The notes under the pieces: generated by a model
What the model saw: only the letters and a program-made list of their open reading frames with translations
The model's database searches: none
What the model was told of the DNA's origin: nothing
Origin: Nocardiopsis sp. FIRDI 009
Lineage (GTDB): Bacteria; Actinomycetota; Actinomycetes; Streptosporangiales; Streptosporangiaceae
Assembly: GCF_003386285.1 (NCBI RefSeq)
Contig: NZ_QPNC01000004.1
Coordinates: 1 to 64,000, forward strand
Direction: 5' to 3'
Length of the DNA: 64,000 nucleotides
Translations under genes and position numbers: made by a program
Shown: positions 18,659 through 27,622 of the stretch, one piece after another
How the letters are laid out: every line of letters starts with the position of its first letter
Position numbering within the stretch: the first letter of the stretch is position 1

Positions 18659-20196
18659 CGACCTCTCCCTCAACCGTCTCCCCCCACCGCGCCCGGACGC
18701 TGGTCCGCGAGTTCGTCGGGGCTCCCGGGGAACGACGCGACGCGGCCTTCGACACCCTGGTCCGGGCCGTCTGGCACGAGGGGCGCACCGTCCCCGCCGC
18801 CGTCGCTGCGGCCGACGAGGCCCTCGGTGCGTTGGAGGGCGCGCCGACCGACCGCCAAGGGCTGCTCGCCGTCCTGCTCGGACTGCTCTCGGGGGCGGAC
18901 GAGGACGTGCGCGCGTCCGTACGCGCCCGCCTCGACGTCCCGCTGCGCCTGCTCGACCGGACGGGGGGCGGCCGCCCCCTCACCCTGGCGCTGCTGTACC
19001 TGCTCGGCCACGTCCCGGAGGAGCGGAAACGGATCCTGGCGGCGTTCGAGCCCCTCGGCCTGGCGGAGGACGACCGTACCCGGCTCGAACGGTGCCTGCG
19101 CGCCTTGGACCGCGACGACGTCGTCCTGGGCCGCGTGTGGCCGTCGCCCTCCGCCTGGCCGCTCAGCGAGGAGGAGCGGGCGGCGGACCGCGCCTGGGTG
19201 GCCGAGCTGACCGACGAACAGGTCGCCCTGGCGTGGGACCGCGACACCCGTTCGGTGCGCTCGCACGCGGGCGCCAGGGCGCTGTGGGCGGTGCGCTCGG
19301 GCATCATGCCGACGGTGGTCACGGACGACAGCCCGCACGCGGACGTCCCCGGGGCGGGGGACGGCGCCCCTCCGGGGCCCGGACCGCGCGGCGGGGAGCC
19401 GTCCCCGCTGCGCTGCCCCTCCTGCCGGGGGGTGCTGGCGGAGGAGGGACCGGGCCTGACCTGCCGGGGCTGCGCCCTCGTGTACCCGGTGGAGGAGGGG
19501 ATCGCCGACCTGCTCAACCCCCTCTCCCCCACCGGCGGTGATCCACAGGACGTGCTCCGGCACGCCCAGGTCATGCCGCGCGTGGGACACCACTACGAGA
19601 ACGGTCTGCGCCCGGCCTTCCTGCGCTCCATGGGGTCCAACTGGGGCGGCGCCGTCACCCCGGCCGACGAGGACGCCTACCTCACCGACCACCTGCGCCC
19701 GGTCGCGGGACCCGTTCTCGACCTGGCGGCGGGAGCGGGCCGGTGGACGGCCGTCGTCGCCGACGCGGTGGGCGCGGAGCGGGTCGTCGCGCTGGACGCC
19801 AACCCCTCGATGCTCGCGTGGCTGCGCCGGCGCCTGCCGAACGTGGAGTCCGTGCGGGCCAGCGCCCTCGACCTGCCGTTCGAGGACGCCTCCCTGGGTG
19901 CCGTGAACTGCTGGAACTCCCTGCAGGCCATGCCGGATCCGAAGCGCGTCATCACCGAGGTCGGACGCTGTCTGCGGCCGGGAGGCACCTTCACCCTGAT
20001 GACCTTCCTGCGCTCCCCGGACCCGGTCTACCGCCACTTCCAGACGACCCAGAACTTCCCGGGTTTCCCCGACGGCATGCCGCTGTTCGAGCGCGATGAC
20101 ATCGTCTCGTGGCTGCGCGCGGCGGGGATGTCGGTCCGCGACGAGCGGAGCCCGGAGACGTTCCTGATCATCACCGCGGAACGGGACGCGGGGTGA
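18655..20196 (+). CDS. Helical-repeat / zinc-ribbon / SAM methyltransferase fusion
   Basis: 513 residues. Residues 1 to about 230 are all-helical with repeated Leu/Ala-rich helix pairs resembling HEAT repeats (for example LLAVLLGLLSGADEDVRASV). Residues about 255-290 hold a Cx2C...Cx2C zinc ribbon (RCPSC, then CRGC) followed by VYPVEEGIADLL, as in Trm112-like and RlmA-type modules. The C-terminal about 200 residues are a class I SAM-dependent methyltransferase with motif I VLDLAAGAGRW and LDAN/LDLPFED segments. The start overlaps the upstream stop as ATGA. The substrate is unknown; O- or C-methylation of an enediyne intermediate is the simplest idea. The N-terminal helical extension is unusual for such enzymes. 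Confidence 0.72.
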   Translation: MTTSPSTVSPHRARTLVREFVGAPGERRDAAFDTLVRAVWHEGRTVPAAVAAADEALGALEGAPTDRQGLLAVLLGLLSGADEDVRASVRARLDVPLRLLDRTGGGRPLTLALLYLLGHVPEERKRILAAFEPLGLAEDDRTRLERCLRALDRDDVVLGRVWPSPSAWPLSEEERAADRAWVAELTDEQVALAWDRDTRSVRSHAGARALWAVRSGIMPTVVTDDSPHADVPGAGDGAPPGPGPRGGEPSPLRCPSCRGVLAEEGPGLTCRGCALVYPVEEGIADLLNPLSPTGGDPQDVLRHAQVMPRVGHHYENGLRPAFLRSMGSNWGGAVTPADEDAYLTDHLRPVAGPVLDLAAGAGRWTAVVADAVGAERVVALDANPSMLAWLRRRLPNVESVRASALDLPFEDASLGAVNCWNSLQAMPDPKRVITEVGRCLRPGGTFTLMTFLRSPDPVYRHFQTTQNFPGFPDGMPLFERDDIVSWLRAAGMSVRDERSPETFLIITAERDAG

Positions 20197-20211
20197 GTCC
20201 GGGCGTGTGAC

Positions 20212-20251
20212 GGCCGCGGCTCCCGTACCGAGCGGTACGGGAGCCGCGGCC
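20212..20251. terminator. Bidirectional terminator, methyltransferase / condensation gene
   Basis: Perfect 18-bp stem (20212-20229 with 20234-20251), 4-nt GAGC loop, in the 78-bp gap between two convergent genes. Confidence 0.8.
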
Positions 20252-20274
20252 CGTGCGGGGTCACCGGTGCCGTG

Positions 20275-21633
20275 TCACAGGCGCGCGTCCGGGTCCGCCG
20301 CCCCGTCCAGGAGCGTGCGGCAAAAACTCTCCGCGGCCGCGGCCACGGTCGACTCCTCGAACAGGTCGGTGCGGTACTGGATCGAACCGAACATCGCGCC
20401 CTCGGGCGGCAGGTGGATCGTCCACAGGGCGCCGTCGGGGACGTCCGCCCCCCGCTCCACCGAGGTCGTCCGGTCCTGGATCTCGGCGAACTCCACCCCG
20501 GCGAACGACTCGCCGTCCAGCGGGTACGGCGTCGGGAAGACCTGGAAGACCACCGGCGCGGCGTCGTCGGCCATACCCGGTTCCATCAGCCGGGGCGCCT
20601 CGGCGAAGACGCGGACCGCCGGGATGTCCCGGACGTAGTCCTCACCGCACGCCGTACGTGTGCGACGCAGTACCTCCCCGAACGTGGCGCAGTCCCGGAT
20701 GTCGGTGCGCAGCGGAAGGAAGTTGAAGAACGGGCCCACCGTGTCGTGGAAGCGCGGGTCCGGCCGTCCGGGGGTGAAGGTGGGCACCACGAGGTCGGTG
20801 ACCCCCGTCAGACGCGACAGGTGGATGCCGTAGCCGGTCAACAGCACCATGAACGGTGTGCTGCGGCTCCGCGCGGCGAGGTCCAGGACGGGCCGGAAGC
20901 GCTGCGCTCCGATGTGGAACCGGTGGATCGCGGTCCTGGGCTCCAGGCCCTGTGACCTCCGGTGGTCCGTGGGCGTCGCCGTGAGCCGCGCCCCGTCGAG
21001 CCTGCGCCGCCAGTACGCGGCGCCGGCCTCGTCGTGCTCGGCCCGGACCCGCTCCTCCCGCACGTGCTCGCAGTACTGGGGCACATCGGGCACGGCGGGG
21101 GGCCTGCCCTCCCGACGGGCCGCGTAGTGCTCGGCGAGGTCCCGCACGATCACCCTGACCGACCATCCGTCGGTGGCGATGTGGTGCACCAATAGGACGA
21201 GCACCGCGTCCCGGTCGTCGAACCTGGCCAGCACGGCGCGCAGGTGCGGCACCTCGTCCGCGGCCTTGGTCCCCGCCTCGACCTCGCTCACCAGGTCCTC
21301 GGCCTGTCGCGCCCGCTCCCCGGGGGTCCCCGCCACCAGCGTGCGCTCCTCCAGCCGGACCGGGCCCGGGGCCAGGACGCGCTGGTGGTACTCCTCCCCA
21401 TCCCTGACGATCACGGTGCGCAGCGCCTCGTGGCGTGCGACCACGTCGTCCAGGGCCGCTCGCAGGTCGGAGGCGTCCACCGGCCCGCGCAGCCGCCATC
21501 CGTGCACGATGTGGTACCGGGGACCGAACGGGCCGTGTTCGTCCCCTCCGTCGAAGACGCTGACGAACTGCTGGTTGAAGGACAGCGGGAGACGGTCCCG
21601 CTCCACCTGGACGTCGGTCGTTCTCACGGTCAC
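20275..21633 (-). CDS. Free-standing condensation enzyme (SgcC5-like)
   Basis: 452 residues, GTG start with GAGAGGTG upstream. A complete NRPS condensation fold on its own, without carrier or adenylation domains. The catalytic motif HHxxxDG is intact at residues 150-156, and PLSFNQQFVSVFD (about residue 15) and VGPFFNFLPLRTD (about 308) match C-domain motifs. SgcC5 of the C-1027 pathway uses the same architecture to join a carrier-bound beta-amino acyl group to the enediyne core as an ester. Here it would use the acyl group held on the A-T didomain at 30,011. Transcribed alone, divergent from monooxygenase B. A related O-acyl transfer function cannot be excluded. Confidence 0.83.
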   Translation of the reverse strand: MTVRTTDVQVERDRLPLSFNQQFVSVFDGGDEHGPFGPRYHIVHGWRLRGPVDASDLRAALDDVVARHEALRTVIVRDGEEYHQRVLAPGPVRLEERTLVAGTPGERARQAEDLVSEVEAGTKAADEVPHLRAVLARFDDRDAVLVLLVHHIATDGWSVRVIVRDLAEHYAARREGRPPAVPDVPQYCEHVREERVRAEHDEAGAAYWRRRLDGARLTATPTDHRRSQGLEPRTAIHRFHIGAQRFRPVLDLAARSRSTPFMVLLTGYGIHLSRLTGVTDLVVPTFTPGRPDPRFHDTVGPFFNFLPLRTDIRDCATFGEVLRRTRTACGEDYVRDIPAVRVFAEAPRLMEPGMADDAAPVVFQVFPTPYPLDGESFAGVEFAEIQDRTTSVERGADVPDGALWTIHLPPEGAMFGSIQYRTDLFEESTVAAAAESFCRTLLDGAADPDARL

Positions 21634-21876
21634 GGTGCGTCACCTCTCGACGGTTTCCGGAGACGGCGCGGCCCGGCCCTACGGCGCCCGGAGGGCCGCC
21701 CCGTCCACGAACGCTAACAAGCGACCGGCCGGCGCTCTTCTCTCCACTTGCCTCCCCACCAGGGACGACACGGGGACGACCGGACGCGGCGCTGCGCAAT
21801 CGGTGAGACGTCACGTTCCTCCCCAGCGTGTGAGGCTGCTTGACGAGCTGGCACACGGACTGAGGAGCCGAGCACG
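21634..21876. promoter_or_regulatory. Divergent promoter region, condensation enzyme / monooxygenase B
   Basis: 243 bp, GC-rich on the left and less so around 21,710-21,850. I see no small gene and no clear promoter boxes. Confidence 0.4.
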
Positions 21877-23112
21877 ATGACAGTCACCGGGAGCCCCACG
21901 GAGCGCGGCGGGGACACACCCGCCGCCCCCGCACCGACCCACCGGGACATGGTCGCCCGCGCGGAGGCCTTGGCGCCGCGTCTGGTCGAGGCCCAGGCGG
22001 ACACCGAACGGCGGACCCACTACTCGCGCGAGACGCACGAGGCGTTCGCCGACGCCGGTTTCTACCGGATCCTGGTGCCGCGCCGGTTCGGCGGCCTGGA
22101 GATGGGGGTCCGCACCTTCCTGGAGGTGTCGCGGACCCTGGCGCGCGCCTGCCCCTCCACCGGGTGGATGTACTGCCTGGGGGCGACCCACGCCCTCGCG
22201 GTGGGCACGCTCTTCGGGGAACGGGCCCAGGCGGAGATCCTCGCCGCCGGGGACTTCGTCTGCCCCGCCACCATCGTGCCGGGGGGCGAGGCCAGGCGGC
22301 TGCCCGACGGCGGTTGGGAGATCGAGGGGACCTGGCGGTACTGCTCCGGCTCCCCCTACGCGACCCACTTCATGGGGCACGCCCTGGTGCCCGGTGAGGA
22401 CGGCGCTCCCCCCTCGCCCCTGCTGTTCGTCGCCCCGCGCGATCAGTGGGAGCGGCTCGACGACTGGGGCGGGCAGCTCGGACTGCGCGGGAGCGGATCC
22501 CACGGTGTCGCGCTGCGGGCGGCGCGCGTCCCGGACCACTGGACCCTGCCCGTCCACATGAGCGAGGTGTCGGCGGCCGACGATCTCCCGGGGCGGAAGC
22601 TGCACGGCCCCCACTACGGCGGCGGCCCCCTGAGCTTCATGAACCTGGAGATCGCCGCGCTGTCGGTCGGGATGGCCCAGGGCGCGCTCGACGCCTACGA
22701 GGAGCTCATGCGGTCCCGGGTCACGCTCCTGCCCCCCATCGTGGGCCGGGGCGAGGATCCCGACTACCAGTCGTGGTACGGGGAGGCCGTCGGACTGATC
22801 GACACGGCCGGGGCCGCGATCTCCGACGCCGTCCGCCAGTGGGAGGACCTGTGCGAGGAGGGACCCGAGGCCTTCACCCGTGAACAGGACCTGCGGCTCG
22901 CGACGATGTGCCGCCAGATCATCCTGCTGTCCTGGCGCGCGGTCGAGGGCTACCTGTTCCCCACCGCGGGGTCGAGTGCGGTCCGCGACGGGGAGCGGAT
23001 CGAGCGGGTGTGGCGCGACCTGTCGACGCTCCACGGGCACACCGGCATCTCCGTGTTCCTGCCCACCCGGGCCATGCGCGACCTGGCGCGGGTCCGCTTC
23101 GGAGCCGCGTGA
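21877..23112 (+). CDS. Acyl-CoA-dehydrogenase-fold flavin monooxygenase B
   Basis: 411 residues, ATG with GAGGAG 9 nt upstream. Paralogous in fold to the 15,915-17,087 protein: N-terminal helical region (RDMVARAEALAPRL), RRFGGLEMGVRTFLEV (about 69), PSTGWMYCLGATHAL (about 95), LRGSGSHGVALRAARVP (about 205). It belongs to the two-component flavin monooxygenase branch rather than true acyl-CoA dehydrogenases, because the catalytic-base region is not conserved. It needs reduced flavin from a reductase elsewhere. It heads a three-gene operon; its stop overlaps the next start (TGATG). A likely role is hydroxylation of an enediyne or peripheral intermediate; the substrate is unknown. Confidence 0.75.
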   Translation: MTVTGSPTERGGDTPAAPAPTHRDMVARAEALAPRLVEAQADTERRTHYSRETHEAFADAGFYRILVPRRFGGLEMGVRTFLEVSRTLARACPSTGWMYCLGATHALAVGTLFGERAQAEILAAGDFVCPATIVPGGEARRLPDGGWEIEGTWRYCSGSPYATHFMGHALVPGEDGAPPSPLLFVAPRDQWERLDDWGGQLGLRGSGSHGVALRAARVPDHWTLPVHMSEVSAADDLPGRKLHGPHYGGGPLSFMNLEIAALSVGMAQGALDAYEELMRSRVTLLPPIVGRGEDPDYQSWYGEAVGLIDTAGAAISDAVRQWEDLCEEGPEAFTREQDLRLATMCRQIILLSWRAVEGYLFPTAGSSAVRDGERIERVWRDLSTLHGHTGISVFLPTRAMRDLARVRFGAA

Positions 23113-24464
23113 TGCCCCGGACGTGGGACCCGGCGGGGTCGGCACCGGGTGAGCGGGGCTACGCGGAGGCCACGCGGGTGTTCAACACCGCGCAGCCCGC
23201 GCGCCCGGCGTACGCGGTCACGGCCCGCTCCGTGGAGGAGGTGCGCACCGCGGTCCGCCGGGCCGCCGACAAGGGGCTCGCCGTCCGGACCCACGCGACG
23301 GGACACGCCTCGGGCTCGGGCCCGGACATGGGGGACGCGCTGCTGGTGCGCACCCTGATCGGCGGAGGGGTGGGCGTCGACGCCCGGTCCCGGCGGGCCC
23401 GTGTGCCCGCAGGGACCACCTGGGGCGAGGTGGTCGACGCCTGCGCGCCCCACGGGCTGGCCGCGGCCCACGGTTCCTCACCCGTGGTCGGGGTGGTGGG
23501 CTACCTGTTGCGCGGGGGACTGAGCTCCTACGGCCGGTTCCGCGGGGTCGCCTCGAACGGCCTCCGCGCGGTGGAGCTGGTCACCGCCGACGGCGGAACC
23601 GTCCGGGTCGACGCGTCGACCGACCCGGAGCTGCTGTGGGCCCTGCGGGGCGGGGGCGGGGGGCTCGGGGTGGTCACCGCCGTCGAGATCGACCTCTTCC
23701 CGCTCACCGAGGTGGTCACCGGCGCCGCCTTCTGGCGCCCCCGGGACGCCGAGCGCGTGCTCCGGGCGTGGCGGGAGTGGCTTCCCGGCGCCCCCGGGAC
23801 GGTGACCACCTCCCTCAGGGTGATGCGGCTCCCCGACGCCCCCGGTGTCCCCCGCGAACTCCGGGGCGGTCCGGTGCTGTGCGTCGACGGGACCGCCGTC
23901 CCGGACGGTTCGGGGCAGGACGCGGCCGCGGCGGCCGAGTCCCTGCTCGGCCCGCTGCGGGCGGCCGCCCGGCCGTTGCTGGACACGTGGCGTGCCGCGA
24001 CCCCCACCGAGGTTCCGCTCTCCCACATGGACCCCGTCGACCCGCTGCCGCTGGTCAACGACCACATGCTGCTACGGGAGACCGGGGAGGAGGGGGCCGG
24101 CCTGTTCCTGGAGACGGCTCTGGAGGACGCCTCCGCGCCCGTGGCCAACCTCGAACTCCGCCACCTCGGCGGCGCCCTGTCCTCGCCGGACGTCCCGGGG
24201 GGCGCCGTGGACCGGTTCGACGCCGCCCACGCCTACGTTGCGGGCGGCGTCGTCGTCCGGGATCCGGGGGAGGTCAGCGCCAGGCTCTCCGACGTCCGGC
24301 GGCGCCTCTCCCCCTGGGACACCGGCCGTACCGCACCCACCTTCGCCGGATCGGACGGTGCGCCCGCGCTGTCCGAGGAGACCGCGCGGCGCGTCGCCGG
24401 GGTGCGCCGCCGCACGGACCCCTCCGGGCTCTTCCGCGGCGACGCGCACCCCTGCTGTACCTGA
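23112..24464 (+). CDS. FAD-linked oxidase (BBE/VAO type)
   Basis: 450 residues from ATG 23112, overlapping the preceding stop by one base. FAD-binding-4 domain with THATGHASGSG (about residue 60), whose His is at the usual site for covalent 8-alpha flavin attachment. It is followed by SPVVGVVGYLLRGGLSSYGR and WALRGGGGGLGVVT (about 178). The second Cys attachment point seen in bicovalent berberine-bridge enzymes is not visible. Such oxidases oxidise alcohols or C-C/C-N bonds using O2. Coupled between monooxygenase B and a P450, so it is probably one step in a three-enzyme tailoring sequence. The product and substrate are unknown. It ends HPCCT, short of a canonical BBE C-terminal motif. Confidence 0.75.
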   Translation: MPRTWDPAGSAPGERGYAEATRVFNTAQPARPAYAVTARSVEEVRTAVRRAADKGLAVRTHATGHASGSGPDMGDALLVRTLIGGGVGVDARSRRARVPAGTTWGEVVDACAPHGLAAAHGSSPVVGVVGYLLRGGLSSYGRFRGVASNGLRAVELVTADGGTVRVDASTDPELLWALRGGGGGLGVVTAVEIDLFPLTEVVTGAAFWRPRDAERVLRAWREWLPGAPGTVTTSLRVMRLPDAPGVPRELRGGPVLCVDGTAVPDGSGQDAAAAAESLLGPLRAAARPLLDTWRAATPTEVPLSHMDPVDPLPLVNDHMLLRETGEEGAGLFLETALEDASAPVANLELRHLGGALSSPDVPGGAVDRFDAAHAYVAGGVVVRDPGEVSARLSDVRRRLSPWDTGRTAPTFAGSDGAPALSEETARRVAGVRRRTDPSGLFRGDAHPCCT

Positions 24465-24479
24465 CACGAAGGAGTTGCC

Positions 24480-25700
24480 ATGGGATCCCGAACGACGGTG
24501 GCCATCGACCCCGCGGGCACCGACATCCACGGTGAGGCCGAACGGATCCGCGCGCTCGGACCGGTCTCGGAGATCGAGCTTCCCGGAGGTGTCCGGGCCT
24601 GGTCGGTGACGGGCTACGAGGCGGCGAGGCGGGTCCTGGCCGACCCCCGGTTCTCCAAGGACCCGCGCAAGCACTGGACGGCGTTCGCGGAGGGCACCCT
24701 CGACCCCGACTTCCCCCTGATCGGGTGGGCCCTGATGGAGAACCTGACAACGACCCACGGGGAGGACCACGCCCGGCTCCGCCGCCTGGTGACCGGTTCC
24801 TTCACCGCCAGGCGGATCACCTCCCTCCGCCCGCGTATCGCCGAGGTGACCGCGCGGCTGCTCGACGGCCTGGAAGCCACCGGGAAGAACGGCCCGGTGG
24901 ATCTGAGAGCGGGCTTCGCCGAGCCGCTGCCGCTCCACGTCATCTGCGAACTGCTCGGTGTGCCGGAGCGGATGCGCACCGACCTGTTCCGCGGCGGGGA
25001 GGCCAACGTGGACACCACGAACACCTCCTACGAGACCGTGACCAGCATGGAGCGGGTCCACGAGATCGCCGGCGACCTGATCGCGGCCAAGCGGGAGGAT
25101 CCCGAGGACGACCTGGTCAGCGCGCTGATCCGGGCGCGCGACGAGGACGGTTCACGGCTCAGCGGAACCGAGTTGATGGGCACGGTCCTGTTGCTGGTCT
25201 CCACCGGCACGGAACCCGTCAAGAACCTGCTCACCAACGCGACCGCGGAGCTCCTGACCCATGCCGAGCACCGCGCGGCCGTGATGGAGGGCCGCCTGAC
25301 CTGGGAGAGCGTCATCGAGGAGACCCTGCGCGTCCAGGCCCCGGTCGCCCATCTGCCGTTCCGCTTCGCGGTCGAGGACGTCGAGGTGGCCGGTGTGACC
25401 GTTCCCCGCGGCGAGCCCGTCCTCGTCCACTACGCGGCCGTGGGCCGGGACCCGTCGGTACACGGACAAAGCGCCGACGTGTTCGACCCCGGCCGGGCGG
25501 ACAAGCGCCACCTGTCCTTCGGGCACGGCGTCTACCGCTGTGTGGGCATGCCCCTGGCCCGGTTGGAGGCGGAGATCGCCCTCACCATGCTGTTCCAGCG
25601 CTTTCCCGAGATGCGGCTGGCCGTGCCTCCGGCCGACCTGAAGCGGCAGAGCACGTTCATCATGAACGGTTTGGCCGCGCTGCCGATTCGGACACGGTAG
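24480..25700 (+). CDS. Cytochrome P450 with altered I-helix
   Basis: 406 residues, ATG with AAGGAG 6 nt upstream. Heme-binding loop FGHGVYRCVG with Cys354, ExxR in EETLR (about residue 280), and a typical class I bacterial length. The I-helix reads STGTEPVKN: Glu245 is kept, but the residue after it, normally the proton-delivering Thr, is Pro246. That change is seen in P450s with atypical oxygen chemistry or substrate-assisted protonation, so this enzyme may not be a simple hydroxylase. Third gene of the operon with monooxygenase B and the FAD oxidase, 15 bp after the latter. Redox partners are not encoded in the window. Confidence 0.85.
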   Translation: MGSRTTVAIDPAGTDIHGEAERIRALGPVSEIELPGGVRAWSVTGYEAARRVLADPRFSKDPRKHWTAFAEGTLDPDFPLIGWALMENLTTTHGEDHARLRRLVTGSFTARRITSLRPRIAEVTARLLDGLEATGKNGPVDLRAGFAEPLPLHVICELLGVPERMRTDLFRGGEANVDTTNTSYETVTSMERVHEIAGDLIAAKREDPEDDLVSALIRARDEDGSRLSGTELMGTVLLLVSTGTEPVKNLLTNATAELLTHAEHRAAVMEGRLTWESVIEETLRVQAPVAHLPFRFAVEDVEVAGVTVPRGEPVLVHYAAVGRDPSVHGQSADVFDPGRADKRHLSFGHGVYRCVGMPLARLEAEIALTMLFQRFPEMRLAVPPADLKRQSTFIMNGLAALPIRTR

Positions 25701-25882
25701 AACACACCCGACCGCAAAACGGACAATAAGGGACAAGTGAGACATAAGTAAATACCAAAGATTCGGATGACACGACAGAATACCTTTGATAACATGCGCT
25801 CGCATCTTTTCATGACGAAATTTTGAATCGTCCTTCGCGCAAAATAAGAGCGAACTCCCAACATCCCCCCTGAGAAGGGCCC
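25701..25882 (+). promoter_or_regulatory. AT-rich promoter region of the MFS transporter gene
   Basis: 182 bp of notably AT-rich DNA upstream of the exporter. A GATAAC box near 25,788 could be a -10 element; the -35 is unclear. No gene is seen. Confidence 0.4.
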
Positions 25883-27466
25883 ATGAAAGATTCAGCGCAA
25901 CCCGAATCCGCCCCGCGAGCAGGACTCCGAGAATGGTTCGGCCTCGTGGTCCTGGTACTGCCGACACTCCTCGTTTCCCTGGACATCGGTGTCCTGTTCC
26001 TGGCGTTGCCCCACCTGAGCGCCGACCTGGGGGCCAGTAGCACCCAGCAGCTGTGGATCACGGACATGTACGGCTTCATGCTGTCCGGTTTCCTGATCAC
26101 CATGGGCTCGCTGGGCGACCGGATCGGGCGTCGGCGCCTCCTGCTGATCGGCGCGGCGTGCTTCGGCGCCGCCTCGGTCGCCGCCGCCTACTCGCCCACC
26201 CCCGAGACGATGATCGTCGCCCGCGGCCTGCTCGGCGTCGCCGGAGCGGCGATGATGCCGTCCACCCTGTCCCTGATCACGACCCTCTTCCAGAACGACC
26301 GCCAGCGGGGCCTGGCCATCGGCATCTGGGTGAGCAGCATGATGTCCGGCGCGGCCCTGGGACCGGTCGTCGGCGGTGTCCTCCTCCAGCTGTTCTGGTG
26401 GGGGTCGGCCTTCCTCCTCGGCGTTCCCGTCATGGTCCTGCTGCTCGTCTCCGGCCCCCTGGTCCTCCCCGAGTTCCGCAACCCCGGCGCCAGTCGGATC
26501 GACCTGCCGAGCGCGGTGCTCTCCCTCGCCGCGGTCCTGCCCGTGGTCTTCGCCGTCAAGGAGGTCGCGGTCCACGGCCTCGACACGGCGACCCTCTCCG
26601 GGGCGGCGCTGTTGGTCGGCCTGGTCTTCGCGGTCGTGTTCGTACGGCGGCAGCTGCGCCTGGACGATCCGCTCCTGGACCTGCGCCTGTTCGCCGAACG
26701 CCGCTTCAGCGGCGCACTGCTGGCCATGCTCTTCACCGCTGTCTCCCTGGCCGGAACGTTCCTGCTGGTCAGCCAGTACGTACAGTCCGTGGAAGGGTTC
26801 TCCCCCGGCCAGGCCGGGTTGTGGCTGGCCCCGGCCGGACTCTCGATCGCCGTGGGCTCCCTGACGGCGCCGATGCTCACCAGGAGGATGAGCCCCGGTG
26901 CCGTGATCGCCGGAGGGCTGGTGCTCGGGACGGCCGGCTTCCTCATGATCAGCCAGGCCCCCGTCACGGGCGGAGCGCTCCTGGTCGTCGCGGGCATCTC
27001 GGTGGCGCACCTGGGCGCCGGGCCCGTGGTGGCCCTGGGCGCGAACCTGGTGGTGAGTTCGGCGCCCCAGGAGAAGGCGGGGTCCGCGGCGTCCATGTCG
27101 GAGACCGCCAACCACTTCGGTTCCACCCTCGGGCTCGCCCTGATCGGCACCCTGAGCGCCGTCGTCTACCGGCGGGCGATGGCCGACGCCTTCCCCGAGG
27201 GCGCACCGGGCAACGCGGGCGAGACGCTGCCGGGGGCCGCGGAGGCCTCCGCGGAGCTCGGCGGAGGCGCCGGGGAGGCGCTGCTCTCCTCCGCGCAGTC
27301 CGCCTTCACCTCGGGGCTGAACGCCGCCGGGGTGGTCGGAGCCGTGATCTTCGTGTGCCTGGCCGCCCTCGCCATGCTCGTCCTGCGCACGCCCCGTGGC
27401 GACGCGGCCGCGGAGGCGGCCCCCGGCGACGACGTGCGGGACCCTGCCGGGGACAGCTCCGGCTGA
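25883..27466 (+). CDS. DHA2-family (14-TM) drug exporter
   Basis: 527 residues. Major facilitator superfamily, EmrB/QacA branch, with about 14 hydrophobic segments. Motif A is GSLGDRIGRRRLL (about residue 75) and motif C is GAALGPVVGGVL (about 155). Substrate-site acidic residue D35 lies in TM1 (LVSLDIGVLF). Similar pumps sit in enediyne clusters (for example SgcB) and export the drug using the proton gradient. It is the only transporter within the cluster and the clearest self-resistance candidate. It is monocistronic, with its own AT-rich promoter region and a downstream hairpin. Confidence 0.88.
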   Translation: MKDSAQPESAPRAGLREWFGLVVLVLPTLLVSLDIGVLFLALPHLSADLGASSTQQLWITDMYGFMLSGFLITMGSLGDRIGRRRLLLIGAACFGAASVAAAYSPTPETMIVARGLLGVAGAAMMPSTLSLITTLFQNDRQRGLAIGIWVSSMMSGAALGPVVGGVLLQLFWWGSAFLLGVPVMVLLLVSGPLVLPEFRNPGASRIDLPSAVLSLAAVLPVVFAVKEVAVHGLDTATLSGAALLVGLVFAVVFVRRQLRLDDPLLDLRLFAERRFSGALLAMLFTAVSLAGTFLLVSQYVQSVEGFSPGQAGLWLAPAGLSIAVGSLTAPMLTRRMSPGAVIAGGLVLGTAGFLMISQAPVTGGALLVVAGISVAHLGAGPVVALGANLVVSSAPQEKAGSAASMSETANHFGSTLGLALIGTLSAVVYRRAMADAFPEGAPGNAGETLPGAAEASAELGGGAGEALLSSAQSAFTSGLNAAGVVGAVIFVCLAALAMLVLRTPRGDAAAEAAPGDDVRDPAGDSSG

Positions 27467-27491
27467 TCCGGCCGACAAGCCGCCGAAAAGG

Positions 27492-27527
27492 CCCCGTGGT
27501 CGTTTCATATCTGATTCGGCCACGGGG
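27492..27527 (+). terminator. Terminator after the MFS gene
   Basis: CCCCGTGG / CCACGGGG 8-bp stem, 20-nt loop, followed by TTT and a stretch ending in an A-run, in a locally AT-rich gap (27,467-27,622) that must also hold the promoter of the following operon. Confidence 0.5.
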
Positions 27528-27622
27528 TTTCCTGTTGCAAAAAAATAAGAGCAACGACGAACAAGCCGACCAGAAGAATGGACTTAGGATCGGCGCAGCA
27601 AAACTCCTGGGGAGGAATTTTC

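Noticed and set aside
21877..23112. True acyl-CoA dehydrogenase
   Set aside because: The catalytic-base region is not conserved and the motifs match two-component flavin hydroxylases.
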